Positions 45,321-53,423 of a DNA stretch of 64,000 nucleotides are shown piece after piece. Below the pieces are notes generated by a model that ran no database searches, was not told the DNA's origin, and saw only the letters and a program-made list of their open reading frames with translations. Location of the stretch: the NCBI RefSeq assembly GCF_031326345.1, contig NZ_CP133671.1:5456001-5520000 (forward strand), written 5' to 3'. Every line of letters begins with the position of its first letter. Position 1 is the first letter of the stretch. Both the position numbers and the translations under genes were made by a program. The stretch comes from Aureispira sp. CCB-E. GTDB taxonomy: Bacteria > Bacteroidota > Bacteroidia > Chitinophagales > Saprospiraceae.

Positions 45321-46334
45321 CTAAAAAATTGGACAGGTTTTGACTGATCCCAATGAAGGTACTTTACTCCAAATATATACAACAGATAATTCATAGCCAC
45401 CGTTATTTCTAGTAGCAGCTTCAAATCCTGATACATTGATATCATAACTTAGCCCGACATGCCATTGCTGGTAAGCAAACCCAATTCGCGCAATGATCGC
45501 ATCGTCCCAACGGTGCATGATACCTATTTCACCTGACGTTTCTCGTCCAGGATTTACATTAAAGTGATAACGCAAACTTGCTCCATATACAATTTCTTGA
45601 TAATTAAGTTGGCGTTGAAAAATAACACTTGGCATAATATCAATACGCTGAGATACCTGAATGGAAGCATTAGCCATAACATTCCAACGAATTGGCAATA
45701 AAACGCCATCTACTCCGAGGAAAGACATATTGGGTCGAGTCAAGTGAAAAACGCCTCCACCTAAGTTTACCCACATTCGGTTACTAGATTGATATCGAAA
45801 GTTTAACCCCGCATTAATATCAAAATAGTTGATGTTTGTTTTTCCTGCAAATTTAGTTTGATCATACGAAACCAAATTAGGATCGTAAACATCGCCGTTA
45901 AATTGATCGTTGAATGTTAGCTTTTGTAGATTATAACGACGGTTGTTGTACCCTAACTGTACCCCTGCACCAATGAAAAAATGCTTTGTAATTCGTTTGG
46001 TATAAGCGGTTGACAGCATGACATTTAACAAACTCAATTGTCCATCCCCTGCTTGATCGTGGTTAAAAGTGAGTCCAACTCCCCATACATCATTCTCCAA
46101 TTGATAAGGCAACAAATGTGCATCAAAGGTTAAAGAAACTGTTCGGTAACTTACAGGCACATCAAACCATTGGCTTCTGTAATTTCCCACTAAACGATAA
46201 TCTCCATTAAACAAACCCGTGTGTGCGGCATTAAGATTCAACGGGGCATACTCAAATTGAGACCAATGAATATCTTGTGCAGATAAAGATGGACCGATGA
46301 GAATTGCCAAAATAAATAAATAAATGTGCTTCAT
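45321..46334 (-). CDS. PorP/SprF family type IX secretion membrane protein
   Basis: 337 residues with a signal peptide (MKHIYLFILAILIGPSLSAQ) and a beta-barrel body. Family blocks are visible: DIHWSQFEYAPLNLNAAHTGLFNGDYRLVGNYRSQW at the start of the mature chain, and the later WVNLGGGVFHLTRPN and VGLSYDINVSG strands. PorP/SprF-like proteins bind type B sorting domains and help place or hold their cargo on the cell surface. The neighbouring large type B cargo and the CTD-like small protein upstream make this its probable cognate partner. An alternative start is one codon earlier. Confidence 0.93.
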   Translation of the reverse strand: MKHIYLFILAILIGPSLSAQDIHWSQFEYAPLNLNAAHTGLFNGDYRLVGNYRSQWFDVPVSYRTVSLTFDAHLLPYQLENDVWGVGLTFNHDQAGDGQLSLLNVMLSTAYTKRITKHFFIGAGVQLGYNNRRYNLQKLTFNDQFNGDVYDPNLVSYDQTKFAGKTNINYFDINAGLNFRYQSSNRMWVNLGGGVFHLTRPNMSFLGVDGVLLPIRWNVMANASIQVSQRIDIMPSVIFQRQLNYQEIVYGASLRYHFNVNPGRETSGEIGIMHRWDDAIIARIGFAYQQWHVGLSYDINVSGFEAATRNNGGYELSVVYIWSKVPSLGSVKTCPIF

Positions 46335-46494
46335 CATGTTATAGTTTTTATCAACAGTTTCAACAAATAGATATAGATACACTTTTCCTATCGCACCAAC
46401 TGTAGTATTGACTGTTATTATTCAGACGAACTAAAGAGCCTCTTTCAGCCTTTCTTTTCATCGAATGTTCTGTTTACACTCAACAAATTCATTC

Positions 46495-46893
46495 TTATGA
46501 CTTTACAGTCAGAACAATTTGACCTGTTTTGTGAATTATGCTTTTATCTACACACTGCGCTTCTATGGTATAAACATACAAACCTGCTCTTAAGGTTTTT
46601 CCCAGTTTAGTTCCATCCCAACCTGTATCTAACATTTTTATTGTTTCGTTAGAAGCTCCCAAAACAGAAGAACTAGATTCAAAAATTTTTGTTCCTCGAC
46701 GGGTGTATAGTAATAATTTTAACTCTTTAATTCCTGTCGTTTCTAAGACCAATGTTTTCGGTTCTTCCAATCCAGCATTAGATTCCCAATTAGTAGGCAT
46801 ATTGATTGCCTCTTCTGTACATTGTGCTTTTAAGACATTGGTTAATGTAAGTAATACAACAACTAAAAATAAATGACTTACGTTTCTTCTCAT
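46495..46893 (-). CDS. Small secreted protein resembling a free-standing type B sorting domain
   Basis: 132 residues. After the signal peptide (ends NVLKAQ) the whole mature chain aligns by eye with a T9SS type B (gliding-motility-associated) C-terminal domain: IKELKLLLYTRRGTKIFES corresponds to the FEMKIFNRWGEKVFES block, LDTGWDGTKLGKTLRAGLYVYTIEAQC to GWDGxxKGxxxPxGVYVYxL, and the end HKTGQIVLTVKS to KKGNITLxR. The NAFSPDGDGYND opening is replaced by a different sequence. There is no passenger domain. It is positioned between the giant type B cargo gene and its PorP/SprF-like partner on the same strand. A chaperone, decoy or cap role is speculative. Confidence 0.78.
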   Translation of the reverse strand: MRRNVSHLFLVVVLLTLTNVLKAQCTEEAINMPTNWESNAGLEEPKTLVLETTGIKELKLLLYTRRGTKIFESSSSVLGASNETIKMLDTGWDGTKLGKTLRAGLYVYTIEAQCVDKSIIHKTGQIVLTVKS

Positions 46894-47017
46894 GTTAAAA
46901 CTGATTCAGGCTTATTTTGTTTTATAAAATTAAGTGGATACTTTTTGCTAATAATTTATTTTGAAGTTTTATAGAGCCGATTATTAATCTAATACGATTT
47001 TTCAGCAAACGAATATA

Positions 47018-50000
47018 TTATCTCAATAAAGTTATATTTCCTTTTTTTATCAATTCATTACCATCCAAACATCGACACCGCATATAATACCCGTATACAT
47101 CTGGCGGACAATCTTTTCCTTTAAACTTGCCATTCCACCCCATATTTTTATCCGTGGACTCAAAAACTTGTTCCCCCCAACGATTATATATCATAAAACG
47201 TATCTCCGTAATTATATTTCCTTCGACATAAATAACATCATTATAACCATCGCCATCTGGTGAAAAAGCATTTGGAACAAATATATTAGGTTCCTCACAA
47301 ATTGGCAAAGCAACATGGATAATTATAGAATCTTTTGTCCGACATCCTAAAGCATCTGTTACCGTCAAATAATACGTTGTTGTTTCTTCTGGTGTTGCAA
47401 TTGGATTAAAAATAGTATCTCCACTCAACGTAGGATGGCTATTCCAACTATACGTATATCCTGCTTGTTGTGTTGCTAGTAACTGCACTGCGCTTCCTGA
47501 GGGTATGGTGTCCTGATTTGCAATAATAGAAAGTGCAGGGTTGCTTGATGCAACATTAACTATAGTTTGAGCAGTAGTAATACAGCCGTACTGATTTTGA
47601 GCGGCAACAAAATAACTGGTCGTACTAGTTGGAGCCACCCAAATATTATCTGTTCCTTGTCCCGAAACAATCGTGCCAGTAGGTGTCCATTGATAGGTCA
47701 AACTGTCATTTAAATTTAAATTGATCACTGTAAGCTGTACTGGTACCGTTTCACAAATTAATGCTGCGGAATCCAACAATACCTCCACAGGATAATATTC
47801 TACTTGTACAGAATCCATACGCACACATCCTAATGTATCTTCTACCTGTACATAGTAAACGTGTTGATTGTTCACAACGTTGGTCTGCAAATTTGGATTT
47901 TGCGATAGAATGTTGTTAAAAGTAGCATCATCAGCCCAAGTATATTGTGCCGTTCGGCTAGCATTGGCAGTTAAGGTAATATTGGGTTGGCATAAGATTG
48001 TGTCCAAAGGCACACTTAATCCCAAAGGAGATACGATATGAATCGTTGTTTCCGCAGAATCTATACAACCGAACTGATTCGTCCCTACCACCTTCAAACT
48101 AGTTGCGGTATTGCTTTCAACAAGCACACTATCCGTTCCTTGTCCCGCAAGAATTATATTGTTGGGTGTCCAAATATAGGTTAATGTATCCCCCAAATTA
48201 TTACTCAACACTTGCAAAGCAAGAGAATCTGCACCACAATTGGCATATATCGAATCCAAATCTAAAGCAACCGCCCTACGACTAACAACAATAGAATCTA
48301 CACCACGACACCCAAAACTATCCTGTACTTGCACATAAAAACTATTGTATACATCAACCAAACTTGCCGTCAATAAAGCATCGTTGTCTACAATAGTCTG
48401 AAAATTTCTACTTGTTGACCAAGCATAATTTATCATTTGAGAACTGCTTGCTACTAAATTAATACTAGTATCACAAGATATGGTATCACCCTGAATTTGA
48501 ACGGTAGGGGCAGGTTGAAGTGCTACAAAAATAGAATCTTCTTGCCAACAAGTATCCAATACCCCACCAAAATTGGAGTACCCATACACTCGAACAGTAT
48601 AAGTCGTATTTGTTGTTGGCAAAACCGTAGGATTAGCAACTGTAGAATCGGACAGTCCTGCACTTGGCGACCAAACATAGATCAAATTAGGTTTTGTTTG
48701 AATGTTCAGCACAATAGAATCATTCCCACATGTCGCCACGCTATTATTAGGAACATCTAAAACAGGAATTTGTGCGGTCAATTGTTTGCTTATTCGTCCT
48801 GTACAGTTTCCTATTATTTGAATTTGTAAATCAATGTTATAAGTAGAATCTATAAAATAAGTTGCGATAGGATTTTGCACCGTAGATGTTTGCCCATTCC
48901 CTAAATTCCAATTCCAATTAGTAATAAGTGTGTCTCCAGATATGTCTTGAAATTGAACAACCAATGAATCGCCACAATTTACAGGCGTCATGCTAAAGTC
49001 AATGGGAATATCATTTCCTCTATAATTAACAAAGACAGAGTCGAACGCCTCACAACCAAAACCATTTTCTCCTCGCACATAGAACCACCTAGCATCATTT
49101 ATATTTGTCACCAATGTCGCTCCTACTCCTATAATTGCATTAAAATTTCGATCCAACGCCCATTCAACAACAGTAGCACTAGGAGCATTGACACTCAATT
49201 CCACCTGATTCAAACACAAAACAGTATCTCCCATTACATCAAAAATAAAACTATCGACACCAACAACAACAGTATGAGTCAACACACAAGTATCTAAATC
49301 GTTAATTCCTGTTACCGTTACTGTATAGGCAGTTGTCGTTGTGGGGCGAGCAATCGGACTCGGTATGGTAGGATTATTCAAACTTGTTGCGGGAGCCCAT
49401 TGATAAATCAAATTCGGATTTCCTCCAATATTCAACTGTACGGAATCTACATTACACAAACCAATACTATCGCTGGAGTTGATAATAGGCAAATTATAAT
49501 TTAAGGTATCAACAAACGTTCCTGTACAACCGTTGGTTGCTGTTGCCGTTAAACGAACAATGTGCGTTCCACTAGAAGGATACTGAGCCAAGCCATTCGT
49601 TGTATAGGCTGTTGATCCATTTCCAAAATTCCAAACATAACCTTGCAATTGAGTTCCTGCAGGAAAAGTAGTTGTATTAATAAACGAAACGTCTAAGGTA
49701 TCGTCACAATCATTTATTTGTGTTATAAAACTTGTTGGAATTGGTATGTTTCGCCGATATATTTTAGCGGTATCTTCTGCAGTGCACCCATATTGATCCG
49801 TAGCTCGAACATAGATCAATAAGTTAAATGGTGGATTGGGCAAGCCCACAAAAAAATTGGTGGTGTTTGAAAGTGCTATCGGATTAAAGGTAGGCGAAAA
49901 AGACCAATCTACCTGAGTAGCATTATCAATTGTCGCCATCACATTAAACACACTTCCACAAACTACGGTATCTTTTGGAACCGCTATGTTAATTGGTGGC

Positions 50001-53000
50001 GCTTGAATGACGGTCACATCATGAATTGCAAAACAGGTATCTATTGAACTATAGCCTGTGACACTTACCGTATAGGTAAAAGGGGTACTAGGAACACTTG
50101 CTATTGGCGAAGCGTCGCTCGTACTGGACAAGAATGCCGCAGGCGACCATTGGTAATCTAAGTTAGGATTGCCTCCCGGATTAAGAACTAAGGTAGAATC
50201 GCCATTGCACAAAACGACCGTAGAGTCGGTTGTCAAAGAAGCAATATTTAAGGTCAATGTATCTTCCAAGCTTCCACTACAACCATTTGCTAAGGTAACC
50301 TCAAGACGAACAGTTGTCAATTGACTTTGTGTAAAGACAAATGTTGGATGTTGTTGCGTAGAGCTCTGACCATCTGAAGTTGTCCATAACCAACTCACAA
50401 TCGGACTCACGATTGTGTCTGCTGTCAGGTCTGTAAATTGCAAGGCAATGGTATCTGAACAGCCCAAGGATTGATAAGCAAAATTCACATTGACAGGAAC
50501 TTGATTTTGTTCTACTAGAGCAAATGCTGTTGCTGTACATCCATAAGGATCTGTTGCTCGAACATAGTATCCTGCATAAGGAAATGTCGTTGGCGTTGCC
50601 GTATAAGGATTTCCTGTACCTATAATTGTACCAAAACTAGGGTCACCTGCCCATTCATAAAAAATTGCTGTAGGACTAGAAGCTACTAAATCAACTGTAT
50701 TTCCACAATATACGGTCAACGGTGGAACGGTTACGGTTACAGGGGGCGGAAAGTTAACATGTACTTGTTCTATATTGACACAGGTATCGCTGCCATTTAT
50801 GGCTGTAATAGTTACGGTATAAGTTGTTGGGATAACGGGTGTTGCAATAGGACTAACAGCTGTGGCACTACTCAGTGTTGCCGCTGGTGACCATAGATAC
50901 TGCAAACTAGCATCTCCATTGGGGTTCAGTTGCACAGAACTATTGCCTTGACAAATCCCAACCGTATCGCCATTGGTTAACTGAGGAATTGTTACATTAA
51001 CAACATCCTCAAAACGTCCAATACAACCATCTATTGTCACAACATCTAATGCAACAATATAACTTCCTGACTGTTGATAGTTATGTACAGGGTTTTGCTG
51101 GGCACTCCCATTAGAATCTCCAAAATCCCACGACCAACTGGCAAGACTCCCTCCTGACAAATCTGTTGTTTGATCAACAAATTGTACGGTAAAAGTAGAA
51201 TCGCAAGTTAACAAACTATATGCCCAATCTACTGTAATCGGGGTATTCCTTTTGATAATATCAACCGTATCAATAATAGAACAGCCTGCAAAATCAGTGG
51301 CACGTACTAAAATCCGTGTCACCGTTGTAACAGGAATTCGAATACTATCTCCTGTAAATAAAATCGTATTAAATGCAGGGTCTGTCGTCCATTCAATTAT
51401 TTGAGCATTATTACTAACTGCCACAATTGAAATAGAATCTTGGCAGGTAATCGTATCTCGAATCACATCTAGTGTAATCGGAGGAGGTAAGACAACCGTA
51501 ATGCTACGTTCCAAGACACAGGTATCTATGCCATTGGGTACTGCAACGGTAACAAAATAAGTCGTTGGTCCCGATGGACTAGCAATAGGACTCGCTACGG
51601 TTGTACTACTCAAGCCTGCTGCTGGTGACCATTGATAGACGTGATTGGGATTGCCCCCTGGATTTAAAACAACAGAACTATTCCCATCACAAATTCCTAC
51701 CGTATCGGCACTAAAAACAACTGGCAAATCAAGCGTTATGGTATCTGCATAGCTCGCTGTACAGCCATTGGCAGCCAAAACATTCAAGTTAATAATATAG
51801 GTCCCTGACGTATCATAAACGGTCGAAGGATAAGGAATGGTGTCGGTATCGCCATTTCCAAAATCCCAATCCCATTGCACAATACTGCTGATGCTATCAA
51901 TTGTTAGATCAGTAATATCCAAAAAGAAGGAATCTGTACAATTAGCTGTTGTTATATCAAAATCGGCATCAATAGATTCGTATTGCAAATAAATTTCTTG
52001 GGTAGAGGTATCGGCACACAAAGTTCCAGGATCAGCAATCAAAGTAACCGTATATCGTCCAGTATCTGGATAAATATAAGCGGGATTAGAAAAAGTAGAA
52101 GTTGCATTGTTGTCCCCAAACGACCAAACAAAGCCTGTCCCTAAAGAAGCACTGTTGTTTTGAAAATTAACAACCAAAGAATTATCACATTGAATATCTG
52201 GTGCAAAAAATGCTGAGGATACCAAACGTCCACATACACCTACGACATATTGAAAGTCACGCCGAGTAGTAGATATTAAAACACCATTTCTATATTCGCT
52301 GGCACAAACACCAACCACAAAAACGCCCAATACATCTGGTGTTCCAGTCAATAATCCTGTCGAAGGGTCTATTTTTAAAGAATCTGGTCCTCCCAACATA
52401 TTGTTGACACTGTAAGGAGGCTGCCAAATAACTGGATTATACGGTGGATTATTGGGAGGCTGTGGCATTGACTGACTTGGCGTAGCTCCTGTAAAAGGGG
52501 TACACAGTTCATATACAATAGAATCTCCATCGGGGTCAAAAGCAGAATGGTTATACACAATTGGTACTCCTGCACAAATATACACTGGAGGCCATTCTAT
52601 GAATCGAGCGCTACTATTACACGTTAACAAGGCTTCTTCTGATACATAAGAGGAATAGGTGGCTCCTGTCGACGTTGGTGCTACAATATTGACAATATCT
52701 TGATTTCGGCAACAACGCTGGTAAACAATTTGATAACCACCAACTCGAAAAGGTAGGGTAATCGTGTCTAAATATGTTGTCGTGTGAATGCAAACATTGG
52801 GTGGGGCTACCAAACAGGGATCTGTTAAATTCAAATCCAAAGTATCATTGTTTCTTAACTGTAATCGTAAATCATAAATTAAAGAGTCGTTGATGTCAAA
52901 TACACCTATCGAAGCAGGATTATCAAACCATGGAACCCCTGTATCACAATCTCGAAATACGGTAACCATAATTTCATATTGATCATTTCCTAGGCAACGA

Positions 53001-53104
53001 TAATTTATTTCTCCACCGACCATATGTGTTGCCAAAACTTTAGACGATAAGCAATTCAAAAGAAATAAATAGACAAAAACGATATGGAAGTATTTTCTAT
53101 TCAT
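47018..53104 (-). CDS. Giant SprB-like PKD/Ig-repeat adhesin with type B sorting domain
   Basis: 2028 residues. Signal peptide to about residue 26 (KVLA), then a cysteine-rich N-terminal region to about 300 (THMVGGEINYRCLGNDQYEIMVTVFRDC, RCCRN) found in many gliding-associated proteins. About five tandem units of roughly 210 residues follow. Each unit is a PKD domain (WxWDFGNG...) plus an Ig-like domain with QWSPAAGLSS...SPIAxPxxxTTYxVTV and a third domain ending YVRATDxYGC; two variant units (WTPxxxxxxGQGTD) come last. The C-terminus is a canonical type B domain (FVPNAFSPDGDGYNDV ... GNITLLR). Probably a surface filament or adhesin exported by T9SS. Confidence 0.94.
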   Translation of the reverse strand: MNRKYFHIVFVYLFLLNCLSSKVLATHMVGGEINYRCLGNDQYEIMVTVFRDCDTGVPWFDNPASIGVFDINDSLIYDLRLQLRNNDTLDLNLTDPCLVAPPNVCIHTTTYLDTITLPFRVGGYQIVYQRCCRNQDIVNIVAPTSTGATYSSYVSEEALLTCNSSARFIEWPPVYICAGVPIVYNHSAFDPDGDSIVYELCTPFTGATPSQSMPQPPNNPPYNPVIWQPPYSVNNMLGGPDSLKIDPSTGLLTGTPDVLGVFVVGVCASEYRNGVLISTTRRDFQYVVGVCGRLVSSAFFAPDIQCDNSLVVNFQNNSASLGTGFVWSFGDNNATSTFSNPAYIYPDTGRYTVTLIADPGTLCADTSTQEIYLQYESIDADFDITTANCTDSFFLDITDLTIDSISSIVQWDWDFGNGDTDTIPYPSTVYDTSGTYIINLNVLAANGCTASYADTITLDLPVVFSADTVGICDGNSSVVLNPGGNPNHVYQWSPAAGLSSTTVASPIASPSGPTTYFVTVAVPNGIDTCVLERSITVVLPPPITLDVIRDTITCQDSISIVAVSNNAQIIEWTTDPAFNTILFTGDSIRIPVTTVTRILVRATDFAGCSIIDTVDIIKRNTPITVDWAYSLLTCDSTFTVQFVDQTTDLSGGSLASWSWDFGDSNGSAQQNPVHNYQQSGSYIVALDVVTIDGCIGRFEDVVNVTIPQLTNGDTVGICQGNSSVQLNPNGDASLQYLWSPAATLSSATAVSPIATPVIPTTYTVTITAINGSDTCVNIEQVHVNFPPPVTVTVPPLTVYCGNTVDLVASSPTAIFYEWAGDPSFGTIIGTGNPYTATPTTFPYAGYYVRATDPYGCTATAFALVEQNQVPVNVNFAYQSLGCSDTIALQFTDLTADTIVSPIVSWLWTTSDGQSSTQQHPTFVFTQSQLTTVRLEVTLANGCSGSLEDTLTLNIASLTTDSTVVLCNGDSTLVLNPGGNPNLDYQWSPAAFLSSTSDASPIASVPSTPFTYTVSVTGYSSIDTCFAIHDVTVIQAPPINIAVPKDTVVCGSVFNVMATIDNATQVDWSFSPTFNPIALSNTTNFFVGLPNPPFNLLIYVRATDQYGCTAEDTAKIYRRNIPIPTSFITQINDCDDTLDVSFINTTTFPAGTQLQGYVWNFGNGSTAYTTNGLAQYPSSGTHIVRLTATATNGCTGTFVDTLNYNLPIINSSDSIGLCNVDSVQLNIGGNPNLIYQWAPATSLNNPTIPSPIARPTTTTAYTVTVTGINDLDTCVLTHTVVVGVDSFIFDVMGDTVLCLNQVELSVNAPSATVVEWALDRNFNAIIGVGATLVTNINDARWFYVRGENGFGCEAFDSVFVNYRGNDIPIDFSMTPVNCGDSLVVQFQDISGDTLITNWNWNLGNGQTSTVQNPIATYFIDSTYNIDLQIQIIGNCTGRISKQLTAQIPVLDVPNNSVATCGNDSIVLNIQTKPNLIYVWSPSAGLSDSTVANPTVLPTTNTTYTVRVYGYSNFGGVLDTCWQEDSIFVALQPAPTVQIQGDTISCDTSINLVASSSQMINYAWSTSRNFQTIVDNDALLTASLVDVYNSFYVQVQDSFGCRGVDSIVVSRRAVALDLDSIYANCGADSLALQVLSNNLGDTLTYIWTPNNIILAGQGTDSVLVESNTATSLKVVGTNQFGCIDSAETTIHIVSPLGLSVPLDTILCQPNITLTANASRTAQYTWADDATFNNILSQNPNLQTNVVNNQHVYYVQVEDTLGCVRMDSVQVEYYPVEVLLDSAALICETVPVQLTVINLNLNDSLTYQWTPTGTIVSGQGTDNIWVAPTSTTSYFVAAQNQYGCITTAQTIVNVASSNPALSIIANQDTIPSGSAVQLLATQQAGYTYSWNSHPTLSGDTIFNPIATPEETTTYYLTVTDALGCRTKDSIIIHVALPICEEPNIFVPNAFSPDGDGYNDVIYVEGNIITEIRFMIYNRWGEQVFESTDKNMGWNGKFKGKDCPPDVYGYYMRCRCLDGNELIKKGNITLLR

Positions 53105-53423
53105 CAACAACAAAGGGAAAATTTGGATTGTGTGTATCTATCCGTTTCATCTTTAAAAGACAACACTAAGCACACTTTGAAGTAAACTTTAAGATAGCAT
53201 TTTTTTAGGAAGTTCCCTATATCTTGAATTACAATTTATCAATAAATGACAATATACAAGTCTTTGGTTTTGTGTTTAAATTGTTAATACTCCGTTGATT
53301 TTTTAATAATTTTCAACGCCCCCCCCTTTTTTTAGAGGATTACATGATGAAAAGGTAGCGTATATGAGGGAAATGATTAGATGTAGTTAGTGTGTTCCAT
53401 ATACCCCCTACAAAATGGGTATA
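53105..53423. other. Intergenic region with C8T7 tract and hairpins
   Basis: No gene. It holds an inverted repeat CGTTGA...TCAACG at about 53293-53318, a run of eight C then seven T at 53319-53333, and an 8-bp stem ATATACCC/GGGTATAT (53399-53406 with 53417-53424) overlapping the stop of the kinase gene. The last may serve as its terminator, though it has no T-run. Confidence 0.45.

Noticed and set aside
43166-45445. Longer OmpA/TPR frame overlapping the PorP/SprF gene
   Set aside because: The 53 extra codons overlap the coding end of the upstream gene, and the internal ATG at 45286 starts a clear signal peptide.
39230-53100. Direct repeats as a possible CRISPR array
   Set aside because: The repetition is in-frame protein domain repetition with variable spacing, not short identical repeats with unique spacers.
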